Origin: Caminibacter mediatlanticus TB-2
GTDB taxonomy: Bacteria; Campylobacterota; Campylobacteria; Campylobacterales; Nautiliaceae
Reading direction: 5' to 3'
Assembly (NCBI RefSeq): GCF_005843985.1
Contig: NZ_CP040463.1
Location: 1,290,001 to 1,354,000, forward strand
Length of the DNA stretch: 64,000 bases
The notes beneath the pieces were generated by a model. The model was not told the DNA's origin, ran no database searches, and saw only the letters and a program-made list of their open reading frames with translations. This document shows positions 9,057-17,233 of this stretch, one piece after another; the stretch's first letter is position 1; each line of letters opens with the position of its first letter. A program made the translations under genes and the position numbers.

Positions 9057-11111
9057 ATGAAAAAATATTTTGTTCAAAACGGCAGTTTACAATGTTCATA
9101 TTGTGGAGTTGGATGTAATTTAACAGTAAATAATTCAAAAATCAGAGGTAAAAAATGTGCAAAAGGTGCAAATTTAATAGAACCTCTCAAACACAATCGT
9201 CTTACAAAACCTCTATATAGAACAAACAAAAACTCAAAATTTAAAGAAATCAGCTGGGATGAAGCTTATGAAATATTAATAAATGCAATATCAAAATTTT
9301 CAGAAAAAAGCTACTTTTATATTTCCGGTCAATTACAAATGGAAGATATGTATGTTATTAATAAATTCGTAAAAGGTGTAATAAAAAATAATAATATTGA
9401 TGCAAATTCAAGGTTATGTGTTGCTACATTAGGAACAGCTCAAAGAATGGCTTTTGGTGTTGATTTAACTCCTGTAACTTTTGATGATATTGATGAGAGT
9501 GATGTTGTGATTTTCTGGGGAAGTAATGCCGCAATCAATCACCCTATTTTATTTGATAAAGTCAGGAAATTAAAAAAAGAAAAACACATAAAAATAATAA
9601 CAATAGACCCATATGAAACAATTACTGCAAAAAAATCTGATATTTTTATACAAATAAATGCAGGAAGTGATACTGTACTGTTTAATTATATCTTAAAAAA
9701 ACTTGCAAAAAGAAATTTTATTGATCAAAACTTTATAAATAAATATACTACAAATTTTGAAGAAACATTAAAAGAAGCTAAAAAATATTCTTTAAATGAT
9801 GTAAAACACATATGTGGAATTGAGAAAGAAGACATAAATACATTAATAGAATTATTTGCAAGTAATAAAAAAATAATAACTATATTTGCTATGGGATTAA
9901 ATCAGTCTATGAATGGGACATATAAAACGCTTGGACTAATTAATTTACATTTAGCTACAAAAAGAATCGGAAAAAAAGGCGGAGTATTAGGTTTGACTGG
10001 TCAGCCTAATGCATATTCAGGGAGAATTATCGGATATTATCCACAAATGCTTCCAGGATTTAGAAGTATTACAAATGAAAAAGATAGAGAATTTGCACAA
10101 AACTTTTGGAATCTTGATATAAATGAAAAGCCTGGAGTTAGTATAACAGAAGCAATAGATGAAATTTTAAAAGATAATATTAATTTTATGTGGATAGTAG
10201 CTACAAATCCTATTGTTTCACTGCCAAATACAACAAAAGTAAATAAAGCATTAAAAAAGGCTTTTGTTGTAGTTCAAGATATTTATGATGATATCGATAC
10301 ATTAGAATATGCAAACTTAGTATTACCATCATTTAGTAATGGTGAAAAACTTGGTCATATGGTAAATTCTGAAAGAAGACTTAGAGTTTGTAAAAAAATA
10401 TTTTCTGTCCAAAACACACAGGCAAAGGAAGATTGGAAAATTTTCTCGGAAGTTGCACAAAAACTTGGATATGAAAAACAGTTTAATTATAAAAACTCAA
10501 ATGAAATTTTTAATGAAATAAAAGAATTTTTAAAAAGCACTGACGCGGATTTAGAAAATATAAAAAATGGTGAAATTATAAATAAACAACATCCTTTTGA
10601 AAATGAAGACGAATACATTTTTAGACATGAAGATAAAAAAGCAAAATTTATCCCTGCTATATTTGATGTTTACAAACCTTTAGATGAATTATCAAAAAAA
10701 GAGTTTATATTAATTTCCGGTAGAATTAAACATACTTGGAACAGTGGAACAAAAACAAATAAAGTAAAAAGCTTTAAAAAATTTTATGAAACTCCTATAT
10801 GTCTTATGAATGAAAAAGATATGAAAAAATTAAATTTAAAACATAATGACAAACTAGTACTAAAACGTAAAGGAATAAATCAAGTTTTTACTGTAATAAA
10901 AAGCAATATCAGAAAAAAACATATTTATATTCCATTTGGTTATGGCAGAGCATTTGTCAGACATTATGTCAACAGTTTCATTAACGACAGAGTTGACCCT
11001 TTTTCAAAAGAACCTGATTTTAAATATTCAATTGTTAAAGTCAATAAAAAATTTGATTTCAAAAAATTTTTCAAAAAAAATAAAAATATTTGTGTAAAAA
11101 ATGATATTTAA
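9057..11111 (+). CDS. assimilatory nitrate reductase-like molybdopterin oxidoreductase
   Basis: A 684-residue bis-molybdopterin enzyme of the DMSO reductase family. The N-terminal [4Fe-4S] motif is CSYCGVGCNLTV with a fourth cysteine in KKCAKGAN. The Mo ligand cysteine is in NSRLCVAT, and GLTGQPNAYSGR with LLPGFR-like LPGFRS resembles NarB/NasA more than formate dehydrogenase. There is no twin-arginine signal, so it should be cytoplasmic. The C-terminal cofactor domain (HTWNSGTKTN ... NSFINDRVDP) is complete. It lies between hcp and an Fnr-type regulator and probably feeds nitrogen reduction. A formate dehydrogenase or NapA-like role is less likely. Its end overlaps the regulator gene by four bases. 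Confidence 0.75.
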   Translation: MKKYFVQNGSLQCSYCGVGCNLTVNNSKIRGKKCAKGANLIEPLKHNRLTKPLYRTNKNSKFKEISWDEAYEILINAISKFSEKSYFYISGQLQMEDMYVINKFVKGVIKNNNIDANSRLCVATLGTAQRMAFGVDLTPVTFDDIDESDVVIFWGSNAAINHPILFDKVRKLKKEKHIKIITIDPYETITAKKSDIFIQINAGSDTVLFNYILKKLAKRNFIDQNFINKYTTNFEETLKEAKKYSLNDVKHICGIEKEDINTLIELFASNKKIITIFAMGLNQSMNGTYKTLGLINLHLATKRIGKKGGVLGLTGQPNAYSGRIIGYYPQMLPGFRSITNEKDREFAQNFWNLDINEKPGVSITEAIDEILKDNINFMWIVATNPIVSLPNTTKVNKALKKAFVVVQDIYDDIDTLEYANLVLPSFSNGEKLGHMVNSERRLRVCKKIFSVQNTQAKEDWKIFSEVAQKLGYEKQFNYKNSNEIFNEIKEFLKSTDADLENIKNGEIINKQHPFENEDEYIFRHEDKKAKFIPAIFDVYKPLDELSKKEFILISGRIKHTWNSGTKTNKVKSFKKFYETPICLMNEKDMKKLNLKHNDKLVLKRKGINQVFTVIKSNIRKKHIYIPFGYGRAFVRHYVNSFINDRVDPFSKEPDFKYSIVKVNKKFDFKKFFKKNKNICVKNDI

Positions 11112-11743
11112 AAATTGAAATATTCTTTAATTTTTTCTTTATCTTTTATTTTAAGTTTACTACCTTGATTTTCAATAATTCCTTCTTCTTTAAAAAATTT
11201 TAACTTTCTACTTAATGTTTCTGGTTTAATGTTTAATAAACCAGCAATATTATGCTGTTTTAAACTTTCAAAAAGTTCAGGATATTCATAAATAAATTTT
11301 GCAATTTTTGTTTTTGTATCAAGAATTAAATTTGTATGAATTAAATCATCAAGATATCTCATTTTTTTAAGTAATGAATTCATAATCTCAAAACACATAT
11401 TAGAATTATGAAGTACTTCTTTAAACTTATTCCATTCAATTTTTATTATTACCCCATCACTATCCATTGCACAATTTGCAGGATATGGTATATTTTCTAA
11501 ATTAGCTCTCTCAGCAATTAAACTTACAGCTTTAAATTTATGTATTATCAATTCATTACCATTTTTGTCAACTTTATATACTCTTACATTGCCTTTTACT
11601 AAAAGATGCAAATAATTTGGAGACTCTTTTTCATAAAAAACAATTTCATCTTTTTTTAGATTTTTTATAATTGAAAACGATTTTATTTTCTCTAATAATT
11701 CATCATTAATTTCTTTAAAAAGAAAAATCTCTCTAAAATCCAT
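11108..11743 (-). CDS. Crp/Fnr family transcriptional regulator, Dnr/Fnr-like specificity
   Basis: A 211-residue regulator if started at the ATG at 11743, which has AGGAG upstream; the longer open frame to 11857 runs through the neighbouring promoter and is rejected. Residues 1-120 form the cyclic-nucleotide-like sensor domain and residues 145-205 the winged helix. The recognition helix PETLSRKLKFF carries the E-x-x-S-R pattern that reads TTGAT half-sites in FNR. The N-terminal cysteine cluster of FNR is absent, pointing to a Dnr/NssR-like sensor of NO or another ligand. The matching operator lies 10 bases upstream of its start and in the promoters of hcp and both hemerythrin loci. Confidence 0.88.
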   Translation of the reverse strand: MDFREIFLFKEINDELLEKIKSFSIIKNLKKDEIVFYEKESPNYLHLLVKGNVRVYKVDKNGNELIIHKFKAVSLIAERANLENIPYPANCAMDSDGVIIKIEWNKFKEVLHNSNMCFEIMNSLLKKMRYLDDLIHTNLILDTKTKIAKFIYEYPELFESLKQHNIAGLLNIKPETLSRKLKFFKEEGIIENQGSKLKIKDKEKIKEYFNF

Positions 11744-11752
11744 ATAAACTCC

Positions 11753-11794
11753 TTGATTTATATCAATATAAAAAAATGCTAAATACATTATAAT
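11753..11794 (+). promoter_or_regulatory. Fnr/Dnr-type operator and hemerythrin promoter
   Basis: Perfect TTGATTTATATCAA at 11753-11766 and a TATAAT box at 11789-11794; the operator is centred about -41.5. On the other strand it sits just upstream of the regulator gene, so autoregulation (probably repression) is plausible. Confidence 0.82.
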
Positions 11795-11812
11795 AAAATA
11801 AAAAGGAAATTT

Positions 11813-12190
11813 ATGCAAATTAAAATGGTAGCATTTGAGCCTATGAATGAAATACACATAAATGAAGTAAAAATTCTTGAAGATTTATTAAAATCAATAG
11901 ATAAAAATGAAAATTTAAAAGAGAAATTTGAAATTTTTTTTGAAGATGTAAAAAATCATTTTGCTTTTGAAGAAGAACAAATGAAAAAATATAACTTTTT
12001 TGCATTTTTACCACATAAAATGGAACACGATAAAATTGTTAATCAATTAAATGAAGTTAGTAAACACTTAGATGATACTTTATATTTAAAAAAATATTTT
12101 AATGAGACATTTATCCCTTGGCTTATAAATCATATAGAAACAATTGATACTGTAACAGCTGGATTTTTAAATATGGTGACAAAACAATAA
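11813..12190 (+). CDS. bacteriohemerythrin, single-domain di-iron protein
   Basis: A 125-residue four-helix di-iron protein. Expected ligands are visible in order: H in MNEIHINEVKIL, HFAFEEE (HxxxE), LPHKMEH (HxxxH) and NHIETIDTVT (HxxxxD). Members bind O2 or NO and can deliver O2 or protect Fe-S enzymes. The promoter carries an Fnr/Dnr-type box, and a decayed copy of the same gene lies at 8749. Both copies sit in the nitrogen-oxide island, so a role in NO/O2 buffering for Hcp and the molybdoenzyme is likely but inferred. Confidence 0.93.
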   Translation: MQIKMVAFEPMNEIHINEVKILEDLLKSIDKNENLKEKFEIFFEDVKNHFAFEEEQMKKYNFFAFLPHKMEHDKIVNQLNEVSKHLDDTLYLKKYFNETFIPWLINHIETIDTVTAGFLNMVTKQ

Positions 12191-12236
12191 TATTAACTTT
12201 TTATTAAAATATCATACAAATATCATCTTTAATGTT

Positions 12237-12242
12237 TATAAT
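12237..12242 (+). promoter_or_regulatory. -10 box of the lipoprotein gene
   Basis: TATAAT 25 bases upstream of the chosen start at 12268; no clear -35 box. Confidence 0.35.
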
Positions 12243-12267
12243 GCTTTTAAAAAGAGAAAGGATGAAA

Positions 12268-13434
12268 ATGAATAAAAAAATTCTATTTTCAAGCGTAATT
12301 GCTACACTATTATTCATGAGTGGTTGTGCAGACAAAACAACAAACATGGACATAACAAAAAAATATAATGAATGTAACACTCAACTTAAAGAGTGTCAAA
12401 CAAATTTACAAAACAAAAATGATGAAATTGCAAAACTTCAAAATGAACTTAATTTAGAAAAACAAAAAGTTGCTTCAACAAAAAATGAACTAAATCAATG
12501 TAAAGCAGAAGTATTAAGACTACCAAGAACTGGTCTTACACTATTACCTCCACAAGCAAAACCTGGTGAATGTTTTGCAAGAGTGGTAATTCCACCAAAA
12601 TATGAATATCAAAAAGTAAAAGTTTTAGTTGATGAGGGTGGTGAAAGAGTAGTTACTATACCTCCAAAATATAGATGGGTAACTAAAAAAGTATTAGTTA
12701 GAGAAGCAGGTGAAAAACTAATAACAATACCTCCAGTTTATAAGACAGTAACTGAAAAAGTTTTAGTATCTCCTGAAACAGAAAAAGAGGTTGTAGTAAA
12801 ACCTGCTAAATATAAATGGGTTACTGAAAAAGTAATGGTTGAACCAGCTCATACAGTATGGAAAAGAGGAGCAAGTCTATATGAAGGTAAAAACAATCAA
12901 ATTTTAGATAAAAAATTCAATCCAGAAACTGGTGAAATTATGTGTTTAGTTGAAGTTCCAGCAAAATATAAATATATTAAAAAAAGAATTATGGTAGAAC
13001 CACCTGTTGTAAAAAAAGTAAAAGTACCTGCTGTATATAAAACAATTACAAAAAGAGTACTTGTAAAACCTGCTCAAACAAAAGTAGTTAAAATACCAGC
13101 TGTTTATAAAACTATAAAAGTAAGAGAACTTGTTGAACCAGCAAAAGTTGTAAGAGAACCAATACCACCTAAATATGCTTATATAACTAAAAGAGTAAAA
13201 GTAAGAGATATAGAATATAAATGGATGCCAATTATTTGTAAAACAAATTTAACTCCAGGTTTAGTAAAAAAATTACAAACTAAACTTAAAAAACTTGGAT
13301 ATTACAAAGGTCCAATTGATAGTATTTATGGTCCAAAAACTCAAAAAGCAGTTAACGAATATCAAAAAGATAAAGGTTTAGCACAAGGTGCTTTAACAAT
13401 AGAAACTGCTAAATCATTAAACATTATTAAATAA
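12268..13434 (+). CDS. lipoprotein with coiled coil, tandem P-x-x-Y-K repeats and peptidoglycan-binding domain
   Basis: A 388-residue exported lipoprotein. The start at 12268 is chosen because GAAAGG lies at the right distance; two earlier ATGs lack spacing. The signal ends with the lipobox FMSGC, giving acylated C20. Residues about 30-80 form a coiled coil rich in N, Q and K. Then come about eight copies of a 20-27-residue unit of the form P-P/A-K/V-Y-K-x-V/I-x-x-K/R-V-x-V-x-x-A/E, such as IPPKYRWVTKKVLV and VPAVYKTITKRVLV. The last ~60 residues are a PG_binding_1 domain (KLQTKLKKLGYYKGPIDSIYG). It probably anchors an envelope structure to peptidoglycan. I do not recognise a named family. 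Confidence 0.8.
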   Translation: MNKKILFSSVIATLLFMSGCADKTTNMDITKKYNECNTQLKECQTNLQNKNDEIAKLQNELNLEKQKVASTKNELNQCKAEVLRLPRTGLTLLPPQAKPGECFARVVIPPKYEYQKVKVLVDEGGERVVTIPPKYRWVTKKVLVREAGEKLITIPPVYKTVTEKVLVSPETEKEVVVKPAKYKWVTEKVMVEPAHTVWKRGASLYEGKNNQILDKKFNPETGEIMCLVEVPAKYKYIKKRIMVEPPVVKKVKVPAVYKTITKRVLVKPAQTKVVKIPAVYKTIKVRELVEPAKVVREPIPPKYAYITKRVKVRDIEYKWMPIICKTNLTPGLVKKLQTKLKKLGYYKGPIDSIYGPKTQKAVNEYQKDKGLAQGALTIETAKSLNIIK

Positions 13435-13460
13435 ATTCTCCTTCTTTCCCTCTTTTATGT

Positions 13461-13466
13461 TATAAT
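13461..13466 (+). promoter_or_regulatory. -10 box of small hypothetical gene
   Basis: TATAAT 17 bases upstream of the ATG at 13484, followed by an AAGG ribosome site. Confidence 0.4.
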
Positions 13467-13483
13467 TAACAAAAAGGCAGTAA

Positions 13484-13783
13484 ATGAATTTTGCTGAGTT
13501 TATTGATATTGATGTATCTTCAAATTCTATTATATTAAAAGCATTTAATAACAATATCTCTTCTATTATAAAAATAGACAACAAAGAAGTCAAAGAATTA
13601 AAAATAAAAAAAGAAGCTATATCATTTTTTACATTATCTAAAAATTTTGACAACCCTATCAAACCTGAATTTACTATTTTAATTTATACAATCAATAATT
13701 ACATAATCGAGTTAATATATGAATATGAAGATAAAAAAATATTAGAAGAGTTAGAAGAGTTTGTAAAATCTATTTTGATTTAA
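13484..13783 (+). CDS. hypothetical protein, 99 residues
   Basis: A small acidic/lysine-rich protein beginning MNFAEFIDIDVSSNS, with alternating beta-like segments (FTILIYTINNYIIELIYEYE) and a helical end. A TATAAT box and AAAAAGG ribosome site precede it. It converges on the transglutaminase gene and overlaps its end by 14 bases. No family recognised. An opposite-strand frame covers part of it but lacks a ribosome site. Confidence 0.6.
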   Translation: MNFAEFIDIDVSSNSIILKAFNNNISSIIKIDNKEVKELKIKKEAISFFTLSKNFDNPIKPEFTILIYTINNYIIELIYEYEDKKILEELEEFVKSILI

Positions 13784-15605
13784 GATATTCATTTATTAAT
13801 CTTATTAAGGTTTTTATATCTTTCTGGCTTTTTTTATAAAATTTTAATTTATTGTAAATAATATTTATTTTATCTAATTTATTATCATTAAATGATTTTA
13901 AATATGCGTAAATTGTTTGATGGCCTCTTTTTTTATCTTTTTCTAAAACTCTTAGAAGTTTTTCGATTAACTTATCTTCAATATCTATCTTTTTCTTATT
14001 TGTAAGATAAACAACTAAAATAACTAAAAAAACAAATACTAAAAAAATAGAAATAGCTTTTAATAAAAATTCTTTATTTTGTAAATATTTCAATAATCTT
14101 TGTTGCTTAAAAAAATTATAATTTAATACCCACTCTTCAATTGTAAATCTTATATACATTAAATAAAGCATTTCTTTTGAAAGAGGTTTTACTTTATTTT
14201 CTACTATATTTTCTTTCTTTATATCTTTTTTATTTGTTGTTTTAATTTCTTTATAAGCAAAAATAGTAGGGTCAATCCTAATCCATCCTTTGTTTTTTAA
14301 ATACACCTCAACCCACGCATGCGAATCTTTTGCTCTAATTACTAAAAAATTTTTATACATATTCTCTTTTTTACCTAAAAAACCCGTAACTACTCTACTT
14401 GGAATTCCTACCATTCTTGATAATGTTGCAAAAGCTGATGCAAAATGCACACAATAACCTCTCTTTTTTTCAAATAATGAATCTACAATATTTAAAGTAT
14501 CCATTTTAGGAGGAGTTAAGGTATAAATTATTTTTTGAGATATAAATAATTCTTCAATAGCTTTAAGTCTTTTTTCATCATCTTTTATTTTTCTAATATT
14601 TTTAATTAATTGTTGAGTTTTTAAATTATATTTTTTATTATATTCTAATGCAACTAAAGGGACTAAATTATTTTTTAAGATATATTCTTCACAAGAAGTA
14701 ATTTTTGCATTAATACTTTTTTTAATATTTTTAAATGTTTTTATAGTAAAATAAGTTGTTATATAAGAATTAGGAATATGAGTAATTGGAATATCTAATG
14801 CAAATACATATTTTTGATTTGTAGGAAACTCTTTTATTCTATATGATATTTTTTTTATACATTTTTCTAATTTATCTCTTACCACATTATCTACTTCAAT
14901 CCATACATTACCTAAATTTTTATATAAAACACTTCCCCTAAAATATAAAGAAGTAGGATTTTTATCAAACTTTGTTTCTAAAACTATTTGGTCTGAATTA
15001 ATTACATTTTTATCACTAACTTTCATTTCACCACTAAATCCACTTAAAACATAATTACTTTTAAATCCAAAATTTGACTTTAACATAAAAAATCTTGGAA
15101 AAAATATAAAAAGTAATACCACAATAGGAATAGAAATAAAAAATATCTTTATACTCTCTTTAAAAGAGATAATAGAATTTTTAATAGAATAGTTAATCAC
15201 TACAAAAATAAAAATAAATATTTCTAAAATAGTAAAAAAAAGCATATAGATATTTTGATAGATTACAAGAGATAAAAGTAAAAACAACAAAGGAGATATT
15301 ATAAGCCAAAAATTAATTTCTCTTTTTAAACGTTGTAAAATAACACCATAGGATAAAAAAGAAATTAAAAACATAATATAAGTTTTAAACACACCTATAT
15401 CATATATAGCTTTATAAAAAGATAAAACTAACGAAACTATTCCTAAAATAGCAACAAATTTCATAAAAGGTTTATTTAAAATAATTAATACCACTCCTAC
15501 AATAATAAAAATTTGTATAAAAGTTGGCAATACAAAAAAAACAGGCAATAAAGAGATAAAAAGGGCTAAGTCAATATAGAGCAAGTTTTTTAAGTATTTC
15601 ATCAA
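13770..15605 (-). CDS. TgpA-like membrane transglutaminase
   Basis: A 611-residue membrane protein: about five to six N-terminal helices (DUF3488-like, to about residue 175), then an extracytoplasmic transglutaminase-like domain with catalytic cysteine in KRGYCVHFASAFATL, histidine in SHAWVEVYL and aspartate in WIRIDPT, then one more helix near residue 530 and a cytoplasmic tail. Substrate unknown; in other bacteria the family is essential or acts on envelope proteins. It overlaps the DUF58 gene by 35 bases and belongs to a MoxR-DUF58-transglutaminase operon, a common three-gene set. Confidence 0.88.
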   Translation of the reverse strand: MMKYLKNLLYIDLALFISLLPVFFVLPTFIQIFIIVGVVLIILNKPFMKFVAILGIVSLVLSFYKAIYDIGVFKTYIMFLISFLSYGVILQRLKREINFWLIISPLLFLLLSLVIYQNIYMLFFTILEIFIFIFVVINYSIKNSIISFKESIKIFFISIPIVVLLFIFFPRFFMLKSNFGFKSNYVLSGFSGEMKVSDKNVINSDQIVLETKFDKNPTSLYFRGSVLYKNLGNVWIEVDNVVRDKLEKCIKKISYRIKEFPTNQKYVFALDIPITHIPNSYITTYFTIKTFKNIKKSINAKITSCEEYILKNNLVPLVALEYNKKYNLKTQQLIKNIRKIKDDEKRLKAIEELFISQKIIYTLTPPKMDTLNIVDSLFEKKRGYCVHFASAFATLSRMVGIPSRVVTGFLGKKENMYKNFLVIRAKDSHAWVEVYLKNKGWIRIDPTIFAYKEIKTTNKKDIKKENIVENKVKPLSKEMLYLMYIRFTIEEWVLNYNFFKQQRLLKYLQNKEFLLKAISIFLVFVFLVILVVYLTNKKKIDIEDKLIEKLLRVLEKDKKRGHQTIYAYLKSFNDNKLDKINIIYNKLKFYKKSQKDIKTLIRLINEYLKSK

Positions 15606-16395
15606 TTCCTACCTTAGAATCTAAATAGATATTTTTTAATTTAACTTTAAAGTTATATCCTTTCTTATACGCTTCAATTACCCATTTTGTAAGTTGAGAT
15701 AGTTTAAACTCTAAATCACCATCAATATTATCAATATCAAAAATTAAGTTTTTACTCTCATTTAAAAAACTAAATTTTTTTGAAGCTATCTCACCTTTTG
15801 CAAAACTCCCCCAATGAATTAAACTTAAACTATCTCCTATTTCATAACTTTTAAGACCTTCAAAATCATCTCTTTGACCTAAGAGGTCTTTTGATTTAAA
15901 AAAAGTATCATCTAATGATTTTCCTTTAATTTGTGGATATACAATAATTTTTTTATTAATAGGAACTTTTTTTAAAAATTTAATTATTCTTAATGGATAA
16001 AAACTATAAATAATCTCATCTTTTATTTCAAATTCTCCTCTTTTCTTAAATTTATACTCTAAATCAATTACTTCTTTTTTTTCTAAAATAGGAATAACTT
16101 TATTATGAATATGAATATCAAATCCCTCTCCTTGAAGTAAAAACTTATACTTAAAAGGAGTATTAGCAAAAGCTCTTTCATAAGATAAAGGAATTAATTT
16201 TATATTTTTTATATTTTTTCTACCTAAAAAAAGATTAATAAATAAAAATGAGATTGTAAAAAATAAAACTATATAAGCAATATTGTTATTATGAACATAT
16301 GCGGCAGAGAAGAGAAAGAAAATATAAACTAATAAAAGATAAAAATATTTACTCTTTTTTATTCTTATATCAAAAAACTGCTCTAATAATTTCAT
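15571..16395 (-). CDS. DUF58 domain protein
   Basis: A 274-residue protein with two N-terminal membrane helices and the DUF58 signature GLKSYEIGDSLSLIHWGSFAKG near residue 180. DUF58 proteins are von Willebrand-factor-A-like partners of MoxR AAA ATPases. It overlaps MoxR by 26 bases and the transglutaminase by 35, which argues for translational coupling and a shared complex at the membrane. Confidence 0.85.
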   Translation of the reverse strand: MKLLEQFFDIRIKKSKYFYLLLVYIFFLFSAAYVHNNNIAYIVLFFTISFLFINLFLGRKNIKNIKLIPLSYERAFANTPFKYKFLLQGEGFDIHIHNKVIPILEKKEVIDLEYKFKKRGEFEIKDEIIYSFYPLRIIKFLKKVPINKKIIVYPQIKGKSLDDTFFKSKDLLGQRDDFEGLKSYEIGDSLSLIHWGSFAKGEIASKKFSFLNESKNLIFDIDNIDGDLEFKLSQLTKWVIEAYKKGYNFKVKLKNIYLDSKVGIDEILKKLALY

Positions 16396-17233
16396 CTATA
16401 ATATTTATTGTTTTATTTTTAGGAATCAATCTATGAGTAGCTACATATGGTAAAATTTCTACTACATCCTCATCAATCACATATTCTCTTTCATTTATTA
16501 AAGCCCAAGATTTAGCCATATCAACTATACTAATACCAGCCCTTGTTGATAGACCATATTCAAAAAGATTACTTCTTGTAAAATTTAAAATATTTAAGAT
16601 AATTTCTATGATTTTATCATCTACATAAATTTCTTTTGCTTTTTTCTTATATTCTTTAATTTTACTCTTAAAATTATTAAGAAGAGGAATTGAATCCCTT
16701 TTTAAAATCATTTTCTCACTTTCTCTATCAGGATACCCAATAGATAAAGAAACCATAAATCTATCAATCTGAGAAATAGGTAAAGGAAAAGTCCCAACAT
16801 CTTCAAGAGGATTTTGAGTAGCAATTACAAAAAAATCTTCACTCAAACTAAATCTATTTCCATCAATACTAATTTGTCTCTCTTCCATCGCTTCAAGTAA
16901 AGCACTTTGAGTCTTTGGACTTGCCCGATTTATCTCATCTGCCAAAAATATTTCTGTAAAAATAGGACCTTTTTTAAATACAAACTTTTTAAGTTCAATA
17001 TCAAAATAATTAACTCCTAAAATATCTGAGGGAAGCAAATCTGATGTAAATTGTACTCTATTAAACTCCAAACCTAAAACTTTTGCAATTGTTTTTGCAA
17101 TTGTTGTTTTTCCAACCCCTGGAATATCTTCAAGCAAAATATGACCGCCTGCAAAAAAAGTAGCTAAAATTACTTTTATTTTATCTTCTTTTCCTTTTAT
17201 AACTTTCTCTATTTCTCTTATAATTTCTTGCAC
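16370..17233 (-). CDS. MoxR-type AAA+ ATPase
   Basis: A 287-residue chaperone-like ATPase. Walker A is GVGKTTIAKTIA near residue 40, Walker B IFLADEINRASPKTQSALLEAMEE near residue 105, sensor 1 VIATQNP. It starts at GTG 17233, overlapping the UbiD stop (TAGTG). It likely remodels a metalloprotein or envelope complex together with the DUF58 and transglutaminase proteins; the target is unknown. Confidence 0.93.
   Translation of the reverse strand: MQEIIREIEKVIKGKEDKIKVILATFFAGGHILLEDIPGVGKTTIAKTIAKVLGLEFNRVQFTSDLLPSDILGVNYFDIELKKFVFKKGPIFTEIFLADEINRASPKTQSALLEAMEERQISIDGNRFSLSEDFFVIATQNPLEDVGTFPLPISQIDRFMVSLSIGYPDRESEKMILKRDSIPLLNNFKSKIKEYKKKAKEIYVDDKIIEIILNILNFTRSNLFEYGLSTRAGISIVDMAKSWALINEREYVIDEDVVEILPYVATHRLIPKNKTINIIDEIIRAVF

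Noticed and set aside
11744-11857. N-terminal extension of the Crp/Fnr regulator
   Set aside because: It would cover the promoter and operator of the divergent hemerythrin gene; ATG 11743 has a ribosome site.
13417-13662. 81-codon minus-strand frame opposite the 99-residue gene
   Set aside because: No ribosome site; the plus-strand gene has both promoter and ribosome site.
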